DNA of 64,000 nucleotides, taken from NCBI RefSeq assembly GCF_014698825.1, contig NZ_JACJTT010000005.1:154751-218750 (forward strand), given 5' to 3'. Positions within the stretch are counted from its first letter, which is position 1; each line of letters begins with the position of its first letter. Shown here in pieces: positions 9,577 to 20,302 of this stretch. The position numbers were made by a program, and so were the translations under genes. The notes beneath the pieces are model-generated. The model searched no databases. It saw only the letters and a list, made by a program, of their open reading frames with translations, and was not told the DNA's origin. Source of the stretch: Richelia sinica FACHB-800. Lineage in GTDB: Bacteria; Cyanobacteriota; Cyanobacteriia; Cyanobacteriales; Nostocaceae.

Positions 9577-9597
9577 AAAAATGTGAGTGTTACTCAT
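9558..9597. promoter_or_regulatory. Two operator-like palindromes for the TetR regulator
   Basis: TGAGCAATGCTCA (9558-9570) and TGAGTGTTACTCA (9585-9597) share the half-site TGAG(C/T) with mirrored (G/A)CTCA. Their centres are 27 bp apart. The first lies between the -35 and -10, the second near the expected transcription start. This is where a TetR dimer pair would act; the assignment is inferred from position and symmetry. Confidence 0.65.
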
Positions 9598-9630
9598 TTA
9601 TTAAAGTAGTTCCTAATGGAGTAAATTGCA

Positions 9631-11034
9631 ATGAGCCAAAATTTACTGACCCTACCCCATCCCCATCCAGCAACAGCCCTCAAAGAAATCAGCTGCGATC
9701 GCTTGGGATTTATGCAACGCTGTGCCCAAGACTATGGAGATATTGTTCCCCTGGAACTTGGAGACCAATGGTTTTGTCTTTTGACCAATCCTCAATACAT
9801 TACCGAGGTCTTAAAAGACCGACTTTTGTTTATCAAGGGCAAAGATTTACAACAACTGCGTGGTGTTCTAGGTAATGGTTTGTTGAACAGTGAGGGGGAT
9901 TTTTGGCTACGGCAACGGCGACTTGCCCAACCAGTTTTCCACCAGCAGCAGATTAACAGTTATGCCTCGGTGATGGTGGAATACACCCAACAAATGTTGG
10001 CAACCTGGCAAGATGGGCAAATTCATGATGTCCATGAAGCTATGATGCGGCTGACCCTCAACATCGTCATGAAGACTCTGTTTGATCAGGATGTGAACGA
10101 TGGAGCAGCAGGTACTATTGCCCACGCTTTAGATGAAGCGATGAATTGGGTTGAATATCAAGAAACCCAGGATGTGATGTCAGCACTAACAGAAATTGGG
10201 GAGATGCAACAGCTTAGTGCAGGGAGGGATTTTCCACAGGCTACCCAAGAAGCCTATCAGGATATGGATCAGCGTTACCAAGAGGCGATCAAACTGCTTG
10301 ATGAAACCGTATATGCCATGATTAACCATCGGCGCTCCAGTGGAGTGACAGGCAAAGATTTATTGGGAATGCTGATGGAGGTTGAAGATGCGGATGATGG
10401 TAGTCGTATGACTGACAAACAACTGCGAGATGAAACCACGACGTTAATTTTGGCAGGACATGAAACAACAGCTAACGCCCTTTCCTGGACATGGATGCTT
10501 TTAGCCCAGCATCCCCATGTACGAGAAAAACTCAGTGCAGAACTGAAAACGGTGTTGAATGGACGGCCACCAACTATGGCTGATTTACCCCAATTGCCTT
10601 ACACCACCTGGGTGATCAAAGAATCTATGCGGCTCTATCCACCGGCAACGGACGTGTCACGGGAAGCAACCCAAGACTGTGAAATTGGCGGCTATTTCAT
10701 CCCCAAAGGAACAACCTTAATTGCTAGTCAATGGGTTATGCACAGAGACTCGCGTTATTTTTCCGACCCAGAATTGTTTCAGCCAGAACGTTGGGCCAAT
10801 GATTTAGAAAAACAGTTACCCCGTGGTGTGTATTTTCCCTTCGGTGATGGGCCTCGCGTTTGTATTGGTAAAAGTTTTGCTTTGATGGAAGCGGTCTTGC
10901 TCCTGGCAGCGATCGCGCAAAAATTTCACCTGGATCTCATCTGTGACCAAACCATCGAACTTCAGCCCTCAATTACGCTACGCCCTAGATATGGAATTCA
11001 AGCTGTATTGAAAGCAGTCCCAGCTACAGCATAG
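9631..11034 (+). CDS. Cytochrome P450 monooxygenase
   Basis: A complete 467-residue P450. The heme-binding loop FGDGPRVCIG holds C411, the I-helix oxygen-activation motif AGHETT starts at A275, and the K-helix ExxR is E331-R334 in ESMRLYPPA. There is no membrane anchor or fused reductase, so electrons must come from separate ferredoxin partners. The resemblance is to bacterial fatty-acid or terpene-type P450s, but the substrate is not predictable. The divergent TetR gene and promoter-embedded palindromes suggest induction by a small molecule. The next gene, lnt, converges from the opposite strand. Confidence 0.93.
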   Translation: MSQNLLTLPHPHPATALKEISCDRLGFMQRCAQDYGDIVPLELGDQWFCLLTNPQYITEVLKDRLLFIKGKDLQQLRGVLGNGLLNSEGDFWLRQRRLAQPVFHQQQINSYASVMVEYTQQMLATWQDGQIHDVHEAMMRLTLNIVMKTLFDQDVNDGAAGTIAHALDEAMNWVEYQETQDVMSALTEIGEMQQLSAGRDFPQATQEAYQDMDQRYQEAIKLLDETVYAMINHRRSSGVTGKDLLGMLMEVEDADDGSRMTDKQLRDETTTLILAGHETTANALSWTWMLLAQHPHVREKLSAELKTVLNGRPPTMADLPQLPYTTWVIKESMRLYPPATDVSREATQDCEIGGYFIPKGTTLIASQWVMHRDSRYFSDPELFQPERWANDLEKQLPRGVYFPFGDGPRVCIGKSFALMEAVLLLAAIAQKFHLDLICDQTIELQPSITLRPRYGIQAVLKAVPATA

Positions 11035-11057
11035 AGGATTATTTACATTCGTCTCAG

Positions 11058-12629
11058 TCAAGTTTGTTCATCAGAAATTGTTCTCGCTGCAACCCAGGCT
11101 AGGGTACTGGCGATGAGTAATAAAGGCATTAACCAATCTCCCCAACGCACATATAGGGTTTGGGTTGGGCGACGGTAAATAGTTTCTGTGTGGGTTTCGT
11201 AGGTGTTATAACCGGAAATCCACAAAGTTTTGCCGTGGGGGTTGACAAATGCCGAATATCCTGTGTTAGTAGCTCTGACTGCCCATCTATCGGTTTCAAT
11301 GGCCCGCATAATATCTTGGGCATGGTGTTGGGCTGACATAGCGGCGGTGTAATGGGCATCGTTGGAAGAACTGAGGATAAATTGTCCACCAGCAGCAGCT
11401 TGACGACGGAAGATTTCGGGAAAGGCTGATTCGTAGCAAATTCCCACAATTACTCGCCCCAAGGGTGTATCAAAAATCTGATTGGATGCACCATGTACTT
11501 GATGTTCATCTAGGGGTGATAGACGTTGAATCAGTCCACCAATAATTTGTTCAAAGGGAATATATTCTCCTAGAGGTACAAGTTTTGATTTGTCGTAACG
11601 GCTGATAATTTCTCCGTTTCCAGCCACGGTAAATAGGCTGTTGGTATAACTTTTCCCCCGTTCACCAAAGGCACCAACCCAAACAATTACACCTTTTTCT
11701 CTCACCGCTGCCAGTAGGGGTGTGTTTTTTAAGTCCCGTTGAAAAAATGGTAATGCGCCTTCTGGGGTGAGAATGCCATCTACACCTTGAGTAGCTAATT
11801 TCTCATAGCCTTCGGTGTAACCTGTGATGGCACGGCGTAAACCTTCGGGCAGGAGTTTGATTTTATTGGGGATATTGCCTTGAATAATGCCGATTTTTAA
11901 GGCTGTACTGGGGTTGTCTTGCAGGGGTTGGGTGTAGAGATAAAAGCCGATGAGGTGGGAGATAATGAAAATGACGCAAGCAGCAGCTAAATAAGATAAT
12001 TTTTTGCGACTATGGCGATTAATCCAGAATTCGGCAATTAAACCATTAATAGCTACAATCAGGGCGGTGATAGTAGTTGTACCGGAAATTTGACCTAAAT
12101 GTAAAATAACTAGGTTTTGGGGTGACTGTGTATAAGCTAGGGAACTCCACCACAAAGGCCCAGCACTCCACAAACTTTCTAAAGCACACCACAAGGCTGT
12201 ACCCATGAGAACTCTGAGCACAGGTTTTTGTTGAGTTAGGCGTGCCATTAGACCTGCCCACAGCCCGACTAAGATACCACCCCAACAGCTAATGAATGTC
12301 CAGCAAAATAGGGTGATGGCCAAGCTAGGCCACCAAGGCACGCCCAACCAGTCCATGGGGTGAATCCCAGTGATCCAGGCAAGGGCGACACCATGATAGC
12401 CAATTGCCCAGGTAAAGCCTAAGAGAATGGGGTGGGATATTTTTTTTCTGGTAGATTTAACTACCAATACCCACAGGGGTGCAAGGGCAAACCAGGCAAA
12501 AAACCATGCACCAACGGGGGCAACCGTTATCCCCATGGCGATACCACTGAGGAAGGATAAACCAAAGGGGAGAAAGAAAGACAATCTCTCTCCCTGTTTT
12601 TTATTCAGCGTCTTCAGCATCGCTAGCAT
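11058..12629 (-). CDS. lnt: Apolipoprotein N-acyltransferase
   Basis: A 523-residue membrane enzyme that adds the third acyl chain to the N-terminal cysteine of lipoproteins. About seven hydrophobic segments fill residues 15-235, followed by the periplasmic nitrilase-like domain. The catalytic triad is visible: Glu in [11 protein letters not shown], Lys in [12 protein letters not shown] and Cys in [11 protein letters not shown]. The gene begins inside the 3' end of gyrA (29-bp overlap) on the same strand, so the two are probably translated from one transcript. An alternative ATG lies 9 bp further in. Confidence 0.93.
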   Translation of the reverse strand: MLAMLKTLNKKQGERLSFFLPFGLSFLSGIAMGITVAPVGAWFFAWFALAPLWVLVVKSTRKKISHPILLGFTWAIGYHGVALAWITGIHPMDWLGVPWWPSLAITLFCWTFISCWGGILVGLWAGLMARLTQQKPVLRVLMGTALWCALESLWSAGPLWWSSLAYTQSPQNLVILHLGQISGTTTITALIVAINGLIAEFWINRHSRKKLSYLAAACVIFIISHLIGFYLYTQPLQDNPSTALKIGIIQGNIPNKIKLLPEGLRRAITGYTEGYEKLATQGVDGILTPEGALPFFQRDLKNTPLLAAVREKGVIVWVGAFGERGKSYTNSLFTVAGNGEIISRYDKSKLVPLGEYIPFEQIIGGLIQRLSPLDEHQVHGASNQIFDTPLGRVIVGICYESAFPEIFRRQAAAGGQFILSSSNDAHYTAAMSAQHHAQDIMRAIETDRWAVRATNTGYSAFVNPHGKTLWISGYNTYETHTETIYRRPTQTLYVRWGDWLMPLLLIASTLAWVAARTISDEQT

Positions 12630-15189
12630 CAGGGGGAACGATCGCTACCCCGGTAATAGCATCATCTTCATCTAAACGCTGGACTCTCACTCCTGTGGCA
12701 GAACGGGATTGAATGGAAATGGCGTTGATGGCTTGGCGAATGATAATACCCCGATTTGTCACCATCATGATTTCATCGTCACTGTTAACAATTCTCAGGG
12801 TGGCGAGGTTATCTTTGGTTTTGCGGTTTTTGAATTTGGTGGCCATTAAACCTTGTCCCGCCCGATTTTGCAGGCGGAATTGGGCAACTGGCACGCGCTT
12901 GCCATATCCACCCATGGTAATGACCAATACCCAAGGGCCGACGCTGTTATTACCGGCAACTTCTGGGTTTTCTTCGTTATTTTCTATGTCTTCGGTTTCA
13001 GGAATATCTTCGATTTCCACGTCTGTATCTGTGTTCAAAGTATCCAGAATGGCAGCGGGGAGAATATCCATTCCCACCAATTCATCGCCGTCTTTGAGCT
13101 TCATGGACTTGACTCCACGGGTAGCCCGACCAAGGGGACGCAGTTGTTCATGGTTACACCGGAAGTGAATGGCCATCCCTTGGCGAGAACCAATAATGAC
13201 GCTATCTTCGACTCTGGCCCGACGTACCCAGCGTAGTTGGTCGCCTTCTTCTAAGGAGATGGCAATGAGTCCGTTGGCACGAATGTTACTAAAGGCTGCT
13301 AATTCGGTTTTTTTGATGTTTCCGCCTTTGGTTAACATCACTAGATATTCTTCGCTGCTGAATTCATCAACGGGGACGATGGAGGTGATTTTTTCTTCCT
13401 TGGGAATGGGGAGCATTTGCACGATGGGTGTACCCCGACTGGTACGGGAACCCACGGGAATTTGATAAGCTCTCAGACAGTAAACCACGCCGCGATCGCT
13501 AAAGAATAATACGCTGTCATGGTCACAGCAGGTTAAGAAATGCTCGACGGTATCATCATCTTTGACTTTAGCGGCGGCTTTCCCTCTGGTGGCCCGGCTT
13601 TGAGCCTCAAAGGTATTCACAGGCATCCGCTTGATATAACCTTGTTCTGTGAGGAGAATGATGGCTTTTTCGTTGGCGATTAAATCGCGATCGTCTAATT
13701 CTCCTTCTGCGTGGGTGATGACTGTGCGTCGGGGTGTGGCAAATTGGGTTTTGATTTGCTTGATTTCTGTTTCAATAATTTCTAAAACCCGTTCTTTCCT
13801 GGCCAGAATATCCTGTAAATCGGTAATTTGCTTTTGTAATTCTTCGTGTTCCAGGCGGATTTTATCTGCTTCTAGGGCTGTTAACCGCCGTAGCTGCATT
13901 TGTAAAATCGCGTCGGCTTGCACTTCTGATAGTCCATAATTACTAATTAACTCACCCTTGGCTGTAGGTGCATCTGGCGCATGGCGAATTAAGTTAATGA
14001 TGGCATCTAATTGGGCAAGGGCAATTAATAAACCTTGCAAAATGTGGTCTCGTTCTTCGGCTTTTCGCAGTTCGTAACGGGTGCGACGTTCAATAGTTTC
14101 AATGCGAAAATCGAGAAATACCTTTAAAAACTGGTTGAGGGTGAGGGTTTGGGGTTCACCGTTCACCAGGGCCAACATATTCGCGCCAAAGTTGGCTTGG
14201 AGTGGAGTTTGTTTATATAGGTTATTTAAAACAACACGGGGATAGGCATCCCGTTTTAATTCAATCACGATTCGCATCCCGTCGCGATCGCTCTCGTCGC
14301 GGATATCTGCGATCCCCTCTATCTTTTTATCGTTTACCAATTCGGCGATTTTCTCAATCAACGCCGCTTTGTTGGTTTGGTAAGGCAATTCGGTGATGAT
14401 AATTGCTTCCCGGTCTGGACGGTTGCGTTGTTCGATGGTTTCAATATTCGCCACACCCCGCATGGTAATGGAACCCCGTCCGGTGGTGTAAGCTTCTTTG
14501 ATGGCGGCTGTGCCTAAAATCTGCGCCCCAGTGGGAAAGTCTGGCCCATGAATATGCTGCATTAACTGGGTATCGGTGATTTCTGGATTGTGAATCATTG
14601 CCACCAATCCATCAATCAATTCACCCAAGTTATGGGGAGGAATATTCGTGGCCATACCCACGGCAATCCCAGAGGAACCATTCAGCAATAGTTGGGGAAT
14701 ACGGGAGGGTAAAACCGTGGGTTCTTGTTGGGAACCGTCGAAGTTATCGATAAAATCGACTGTTTCCGATTCAATATCTTGGAGTAACGATGAGGTGGTG
14801 AGGGCTTGCAGACGACATTCTGTGTACCGCATCGCTGCTGGTGGGTCATTATCAATGGAACCAAAGTTCCCATGACCATTAATTAAAGGCGATCGCATGG
14901 AAAAATCCTGGGCCATGCGAACTAAGGCATCATAAACCGCTGTATCGCCGTGGGGGTGATATTTACCCAACACTTCCCCCACCACACGGGCGCATTTCCT
15001 AAACGGGCGATCGTGTGTTAAACCTAGCTCGTGCATAGCGTAGAGGATGCGACGATGCACAGGTTTGAGACCATCCCTGGCATCTGGCAGCGCCCGACCC
15101 ACTATTACGCTCATGGCGTATTCCAGATAAGACTGCGACATTTCATGGCGCAAATCTGTCGGGATAATCCTCTCCTGTGAGGTTGTCAT
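12601..15189 (-). CDS. gyrA: DNA gyrase subunit A
   Basis: An 862-residue type IIA topoisomerase subunit that cleaves and rejoins DNA. The catalytic tyrosine is Y122 (RYTECRL), at the same position as in E. coli. The quinolone region reads [10 protein letters not shown], with Thr at the position of E. coli Ser83. The C-terminal beta-pinwheel has the usual repeated blades. The GyrA box, normally QRRGGKG, appears as QSRATRG, which is degenerate. An acidic insert (about residues 710-735) interrupts the C-terminal domain. ParC is the alternative name, but length and C-terminal domain favour GyrA. lnt overlaps its end. Confidence 0.88.
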   Translation of the reverse strand: MTTSQERIIPTDLRHEMSQSYLEYAMSVIVGRALPDARDGLKPVHRRILYAMHELGLTHDRPFRKCARVVGEVLGKYHPHGDTAVYDALVRMAQDFSMRSPLINGHGNFGSIDNDPPAAMRYTECRLQALTTSSLLQDIESETVDFIDNFDGSQQEPTVLPSRIPQLLLNGSSGIAVGMATNIPPHNLGELIDGLVAMIHNPEITDTQLMQHIHGPDFPTGAQILGTAAIKEAYTTGRGSITMRGVANIETIEQRNRPDREAIIITELPYQTNKAALIEKIAELVNDKKIEGIADIRDESDRDGMRIVIELKRDAYPRVVLNNLYKQTPLQANFGANMLALVNGEPQTLTLNQFLKVFLDFRIETIERRTRYELRKAEERDHILQGLLIALAQLDAIINLIRHAPDAPTAKGELISNYGLSEVQADAILQMQLRRLTALEADKIRLEHEELQKQITDLQDILARKERVLEIIETEIKQIKTQFATPRRTVITHAEGELDDRDLIANEKAIILLTEQGYIKRMPVNTFEAQSRATRGKAAAKVKDDDTVEHFLTCCDHDSVLFFSDRGVVYCLRAYQIPVGSRTSRGTPIVQMLPIPKEEKITSIVPVDEFSSEEYLVMLTKGGNIKKTELAAFSNIRANGLIAISLEEGDQLRWVRRARVEDSVIIGSRQGMAIHFRCNHEQLRPLGRATRGVKSMKLKDGDELVGMDILPAAILDTLNTDTDVEIEDIPETEDIENNEENPEVAGNNSVGPWVLVITMGGYGKRVPVAQFRLQNRAGQGLMATKFKNRKTKDNLATLRIVNSDDEIMMVTNRGIIIRQAINAISIQSRSATGVRVQRLDEDDAITGVAIVPPDASDAEDAE

Positions 15190-15992
15190 AACCTAAAAAA
15201 CTCCAGAAATTGTAGATTTTAGCCTTGATAGTTGACAAAACGCAAAATTATGTCAAATTAATCTTGAATAATTGTCATATTTTGATATAATTCTAACATA
15301 TACTCGCTTTTTTTGCTGGCAGAGAACCCTTAGCAAAAGTCGCTAAAAACTTGAATATTCTATCACTAATAATTATCGAAAATATTATTTTGTTGCATGG
15401 ATATTTTTTGGCTTAGATAAAACATCTAAACAAATTAACTGTTGCTCATAAATTTATGATTTTTTATGATTTTAAAATATCTATTTTATGTTGGTGTCAC
15501 ATGCTTGATTTTTCACCAAAATCTAATCATATAATCTATATTTCAGAAAATTAAAAATAACATGCTCACAAAGCAATATAATTCTATTTAACAGAGTATA
15601 ATTAAGTCAATCAGAATGCCCAATTTCCAAAAATTGCATCTTAAATATAAAAGTGCCAATTCAGTTTTTAATTATAAAATTTTATACAAATTATATTTAA
15701 ATCTGCACAAAATAGTCAAAATCATCGATTTTCATATAGCTGTAGCTAATGTAATTAGGACATTAGATAATCTTTATCCAGCAGATTGCAAGTGTATAAT
15801 TTACACACATGAATAATCTAACTCTTGTGGTGCGGGGATCTTGCCCGCTATATTTGTGCTTCACTTAAATGAAATTTGCTGTAAGCAACTTTACTGTAAT
15901 TTGGCATGTTTCCTATATTTTTCTATTAAATTTTTATTTATTAGTTTCTATATAAAAGATTAAAAATAAATTTATTATATATCACTTATTTT
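15190..15992. other. AT-rich intergenic region, no supported gene
   Basis: About 800 bp of very AT-rich sequence between gyrA and the Mrr-type gene. The only open frame of note (15616-15816, 66 codons) has no ribosome-binding site and a composition like the surrounding DNA. The gyrA promoter should lie just right of 15190. Confidence 0.4.
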
Positions 15993-16907
15993 TCAATCAT
16001 CTGTAAAATAATCAGAATCTATTTTTTTAATTTCGTAAATAGATACAGTTGATACACCCACATGATTATCAATCATCAATTGTGCTAATTCTTGCCCATC
16101 TATTAATACAATTTTGCTATCTATGATAGACACATAATCTCTAGCTTCTTGAGAAAACTTAGAAGTAGTGATAAAAACACCTTTTCTCGCTCTTTGTCCA
16201 TGCAAAGCACCAACAAACTTTTGAATTTCTGGTCTACCAACAACTGTATTATCCCATCTTTTAGCTTGAATATAAACAATATCTAAACCTAATTTATCTT
16301 CCTTAATTATCCCATCAATTCCGCCATCATTGCTTTTACCAATTGCTTTGCCTGCATCACGTCTAGAACCGCCATAACCCATTTTCACTAATAAATCGAC
16401 TACCAACCGTTCAAAAAAATCAGGTGAACAACTTTTAACACGATTCAATAATTCTAACTCTAATTCTTTTCTGATTTTCTGATAACCAAATTCTATAGAT
16501 TCTTGTGGAGTAGTTTCAGATATTTCGGTTATTTCTATTAATTCTGATTTATCATTATCTTTTTTACTGGTTTTAAATTCTATAAACTCTGGAAATTGAT
16601 TGAGAAATTTGAGATTAATTTCCGCAGGATTTTGACTTAATACTTCTTTTCCTCGTTCTGTAATTTGAAAAAAACCACGTTTTGGATCTTGTAATAAACC
16701 AGCTTTTTTCAAATGAGTTCTAGTCCAACCTACTCTATTATCAAAAACAGCTTGCTGTCCACTGGGTAATAATTCCTTTTTTTCCTCATCACTTAAATTA
16801 AAAACATCAGCTAAATATGTAATAGCTTCTCTTAAAGAATGTTCCTTACCATCACCTGCATATTGCAACAAAGGAAGCATAATAGATTGAAAATCAGGAA
16901 TAGCCAT
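15993..16907 (-). CDS. mrr: Mrr-family restriction endonuclease
   Basis: A roughly 304-residue protein with two parts. Residues ~1-95 match the winged-helix Mrr N-terminal domain (AITYLADVFNLSDEEK, FDNRVGWTRTHLKKAGLL). Residues ~150-295 form the PD-(D/E)XK nuclease domain with GGIDGII and the QAKRW variant of the catalytic strand, then GVFITTSKFSQEA. Mrr proteins are type IV enzymes that cut methylated DNA. No methylase is adjacent; the nearest is the C5 methyltransferase at 54.8 kb. The ATG at 16907 is preferred over a TTG at 16916. A small gene is divergent from it. Confidence 0.88.
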   Translation of the reverse strand: MAIPDFQSIMLPLLQYAGDGKEHSLREAITYLADVFNLSDEEKKELLPSGQQAVFDNRVGWTRTHLKKAGLLQDPKRGFFQITERGKEVLSQNPAEINLKFLNQFPEFIEFKTSKKDNDKSELIEITEISETTPQESIEFGYQKIRKELELELLNRVKSCSPDFFERLVVDLLVKMGYGGSRRDAGKAIGKSNDGGIDGIIKEDKLGLDIVYIQAKRWDNTVVGRPEIQKFVGALHGQRARKGVFITTSKFSQEARDYVSIIDSKIVLIDGQELAQLMIDNHVGVSTVSIYEIKKIDSDYFTDD

Positions 16908-17041
16908 TTTTCGCAAATTCTTAAATTAAGCAATCAACTTTTATACCATATTTTACCCTCTCCTCTGCGCCTGGAGTGTCTCTGCGTGAAATAAATCTAT
17001 AATATAGAAGATAGAAAAACTACAATCTAACTTATAAACGT

Positions 17042-17668
17042 ATGACAACACCACATCGTCCTCAAATTCTCAAATCTAGTGAAACATACACATTTCGCAA
17101 ATACTTTGATTTAAGATTTGCACCTGCGGATGTTTTACAAGAACTAGGAGCAACCTTAACCAAAAGTACAATTAATTTACCAACAAGTAACAATCAAATC
17201 CCTCGATTAACTGATTTAAAAGAAAGATTAGAAGAAGCAATTCAAAGAGTGAGTTTAACCAGTGAAGCAGCACGAAGAGAAGTTTTAATTGCTCCCATTT
17301 TATTAGAAATTGCCCACATTACCCAAGCAACAATTAATATTGAATATCCCATAGAAATAAACCAATTTTTACGAGGTGATTTAGATTATTACCTACAAAG
17401 TCAACATCAAGTATTAGTAGTAGAAGCAAAACAAGCAGACTTAACACGCGGTTTTACTCAACTAGCAGTAGAATTAATTGCTGTAAATGAATGGATATCA
17501 ACAGATGAACCCATATTATATGGTGCAGTCACCACAGGAGACATTTGGCAATTTGGTAGTTTTCAACGTGATCAAAGAATCATCACTCAAGACTTAATGT
17601 TATATCGAGTTCCCACAGATTTAGAAATATTAATGAAAATTTTAGTAGGGATTTTAAATAAAAATTAA
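17042..17668 (+). CDS. Small PD-(D/E)XK-nuclease-like protein, function unknown
   Basis: A 208-residue protein. The segment GDLDYYLQSQHQVLVVEAKQ has the D...ExK arrangement of the PD-(D/E)XK fold, as in the N-terminal nuclease region of some type I restriction subunits and stand-alone cyanobacterial proteins. No helicase or methylase accompanies it. The opening segment (FRKYFDLRFAPADVLQELGATL) is unusual and unassigned. It is divergent from the Mrr-type gene with a 134-bp gap. The nuclease assignment rests on one motif only. Confidence 0.65.
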   Translation: MTTPHRPQILKSSETYTFRKYFDLRFAPADVLQELGATLTKSTINLPTSNNQIPRLTDLKERLEEAIQRVSLTSEAARREVLIAPILLEIAHITQATINIEYPIEINQFLRGDLDYYLQSQHQVLVVEAKQADLTRGFTQLAVELIAVNEWISTDEPILYGAVTTGDIWQFGSFQRDQRIITQDLMLYRVPTDLEILMKILVGILNKN

Positions 17669-17734
17669 TCAAAATATCTTTAATTCTTCCTTTGCATCTT
17701 TGCATCTTTGCGTGAGAATATAACCAAAAATAAA

Positions 17735-17755
17735 CCCCCTGCAAAAAGCAGAGGG
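17735..17755 (-). terminator. Terminator of aspS
   Basis: An 8-bp stem with one mismatch around an A5 loop (17735-17742 with 17748-17755). On the minus strand it is followed by TTTATTTTT. It lies 13 bp beyond the aspS stop codon. Confidence 0.65.
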
Positions 17756-17767
17756 AATAATCAAACC

Positions 17768-19561
17768 TTACTCTTTCGCTTTCGGTTTAAAAGTTGAAGC
17801 AACGTGCAATTCTTTCAACTGCTTCCCATCTACACCAGAAGGTGCATCAGTTAATAAACACCGTGCTTGTTGTGTCTTCGGAAAAGCTATTACATCGCGA
17901 ATAGATTCTTCTCCAGCTAACAGCATCACCAACCGATCTAAACCATAGGCAATACCGCCATGGGGGGGTGTTCCATATTCAAATGCTTCTAATAAAAAGC
18001 CGAATTTATTTTGTGCTTCTTCTGGTGTTAAACCAATAGCTTCAAACACCTGTTCTTGAATTTCTCGTTGATAAATCCGCCGGCTACCACCACCGATTTC
18101 AAAGCCATTCAAAACTAAATCATAAGCTTGAGCGCGAGCGGTTTTCAAGTCATGTAAATCATCTGGATGGGGTGCAGTGAAGGGGTGGTGTAATGCTTCT
18201 AGACGTTTTTCATCCGCATTCCACTCAAACATGGGGAAATCTGTAATCCAGAGTAAGTTAATTTTATCTGCGGGAATTAGATTAAATTCTCTGGCTACAA
18301 ATTGGCGTAGTCTATCTAAGGTTTTATTTACAGTTCCTGCATCAGCAGCAGCAAATAATAATAAGTGACCTGCTTGTGCACCTGTGCGAGTTAAGATTTC
18401 CTGCTTTTGTTCTGGTGTGAGGTTATCTTTAATTGCCCCAATAGTGTCAATTTCGCCGTTTTCGCGCACACGGATGTATGCTAAACCTTTCGCACCGGCT
18501 TCTGCTGCTTCTCGGAAAATATCGCCACCGGGTTTAATCCGGACGTTGGAAATGGCATCATTACCGTTAGGAATGGGAAGGATTTTAACTATACCACCGT
18601 GAGAAATTGCCTCTCGAAAGACTTTGAAACCCGAATCTTTTAACACATCGGAAACATCAACCAGTTCCAAGCCATAGCGGGTATCTGGTTTATCGCTTCC
18701 GTACTTATCCATTGCTGCCGCGTAGGTGAGACGGGGGAAAGGACGTGGTAAATCAATTCCTTTGACAGATTTAAAGATATGACAAACTAAGTTTTCGTTG
18801 AGTTCGATAATTTCCTCTTGGGACATGAAACTCATTTCCATGTCTAACTGAGTAAATTCTGGTTGTCTGTCAGCACGTAAATCTTCATCCCGGAAGCAAC
18901 GGGCAACTTGATAGTATCTATCCATCCCCGATACCATCAATAATTGCTTAAATAGTTGCGGTGACTGAGGTAAAGCGAACCATTCACCAGGGTTAACCCG
19001 ACTGGGTAAGATGTAATCTCTCGCACCTTCTGGAGTAGACCGGGTGAGGACTGGAGTTTCAATTTCAATGAAACCTTGTTCATCTTCCAAAAAGCGACGC
19101 ATCGCTTTCACAACTTGGTGACGCAACTGCATATTTTGTGCCATGCGTTCCCGTCGCAAGTCCAAATAACGATACTTGAGTCGCAACTCTTCCCGAACTG
19201 GGTCATTATTCCCGCTAGCAACCTGGAAAGGTAATTGTTTGTTGATACTGTTGAGGAGAACGATTTGGTCGGCGTAAATTTCAATATCACCAGTGGGGAT
19301 GCGAGGATTTAGGGATTCTGGGGGACGCTGGGTAACTCGACCAACAATTTCGACAACGTACTCATTTCGCAAAGTATTTGCCAATTCATAGGAATCTGGT
19401 GTACGTTGAGGATCACTAACGATTTGGACTAGCCCAGAGCGATCGCGCAAATCTAAAAATGTTACGCCCCCATGATCGCGGTAACGGTCTACCCATCCGT
19501 ACAAGGTAACAGTTTCTCCAATATGCTCTTTTCGGAGTTCGCCGCAATAGTGAGTTCGCAT
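17768..19561 (-). CDS. aspS: Aspartyl-tRNA synthetase
   Basis: A 597-residue class IIb synthetase of the bacterial type. The N-terminal OB-fold anticodon domain ([26 protein letters not shown]) is followed by the catalytic core with motif 2 ([19 protein letters not shown]), the bacterial GAD insertion domain and motif 3 ([13 protein letters not shown]). It charges tRNA-Asp; bacteria lacking AsnRS or GatCAB partners may have a non-discriminating form, which cannot be decided here. ATG at 19561. A stem-loop terminator lies just beyond the stop. Confidence 0.97.
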   Translation of the reverse strand: MRTHYCGELRKEHIGETVTLYGWVDRYRDHGGVTFLDLRDRSGLVQIVSDPQRTPDSYELANTLRNEYVVEIVGRVTQRPPESLNPRIPTGDIEIYADQIVLLNSINKQLPFQVASGNNDPVREELRLKYRYLDLRRERMAQNMQLRHQVVKAMRRFLEDEQGFIEIETPVLTRSTPEGARDYILPSRVNPGEWFALPQSPQLFKQLLMVSGMDRYYQVARCFRDEDLRADRQPEFTQLDMEMSFMSQEEIIELNENLVCHIFKSVKGIDLPRPFPRLTYAAAMDKYGSDKPDTRYGLELVDVSDVLKDSGFKVFREAISHGGIVKILPIPNGNDAISNVRIKPGGDIFREAAEAGAKGLAYIRVRENGEIDTIGAIKDNLTPEQKQEILTRTGAQAGHLLLFAAADAGTVNKTLDRLRQFVAREFNLIPADKINLLWITDFPMFEWNADEKRLEALHHPFTAPHPDDLHDLKTARAQAYDLVLNGFEIGGGSRRIYQREIQEQVFEAIGLTPEEAQNKFGFLLEAFEYGTPPHGGIAYGLDRLVMLLAGEESIRDVIAFPKTQQARCLLTDAPSGVDGKQLKELHVASTFKPKAKE

Positions 19562-19829
19562 AGTAATTATTTCTTCTTTTCCAGGCTGCTAGTAAATGTC
19601 AAAGCTTTCCCATTATCCAGCATCACTAGTAATTGTAGTCATTTTGCAGCCAGAAAAATCAGCCAATCCGCCAAAGTCACCGAGGATAACTCTAGTGAGT
19701 AACTTTTCAGACATCCTCTAATTACTCTGAAATGGACTTTAACTAATATTTTTATAACTAAAACTTGACAATAGCAACATTAACTATGTATTTTTACTTA
19801 AAAATACATATAAACTATACAATTAGGTC

Positions 19830-20189
19830 ATGACTCAAAAATTCCAACTTCCCAACTGGGATGACCTTACTAGTGAACAGAAGCTTTTGTTCCAAACCTG
19901 GATTAAATCCTTAGAAGACGTTCAAGCAGCTAGTATCGAGTTAATTAAATCTTTTAACAATGGAGAAATTGCTACCGAAGCAATCCCTGAAGTAAATTCA
20001 ATAGAATCTTCTGAAACTTTGAATTTAAATGTCCTCGCAAATAATGAAGAAAATATAACGATGCGTATTGATGAGTTTTACTGTCAAGTAATCCTCAAAT
20101 CATGCCAAGTTGTATGTCAATTAAAAACTAATCCTGAAGAGCGTAGAAAATGTTTAGAAAATTGTCGGAAAAATAGTTGTATGGAATAG
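19830..20189 (+). CDS. Conserved hypothetical protein with Cys-rich C-terminus
   Basis: A 119-residue protein that I do not recognise. The N-terminal half is acidic and helical (WDDLTSEQKLLFQTWIKSLEDV). The C-terminal 35 residues contain five cysteines in a pattern (YCQ, SCQVVCQ, RKCLENCRKNSC) that could form a helical hairpin with disulfides or bind a metal. There is no signal peptide or membrane segment. It stands alone between aspS and the pentapeptide-repeat gene. Confidence 0.6.
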   Translation: MTQKFQLPNWDDLTSEQKLLFQTWIKSLEDVQAASIELIKSFNNGEIATEAIPEVNSIESSETLNLNVLANNEENITMRIDEFYCQVILKSCQVVCQLKTNPEERRKCLENCRKNSCME

Positions 20190-20302
20190 TAATACATATT
20201 TTCTTCATTGTGATTGTAGGGAAGCAATCTCAAACCCATATTTTTCGTAGCCTATGCGTAAGTTCTGATTCTTAAATAACTTGCAAATATTATAAGTAAG
20301 TA

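Noticed and set aside
12713..13939. Several long open frames (96-151 codons) on the + strand opposite gyrA
   Set aside because: They lie wholly antisense to gyrA, have no family features, and arise from its codon bias.
15616..15816. 66-codon frame in the gap between gyrA and the Mrr gene
   Set aside because: AT-driven composition, no ribosome-binding site and no recognisable domain.
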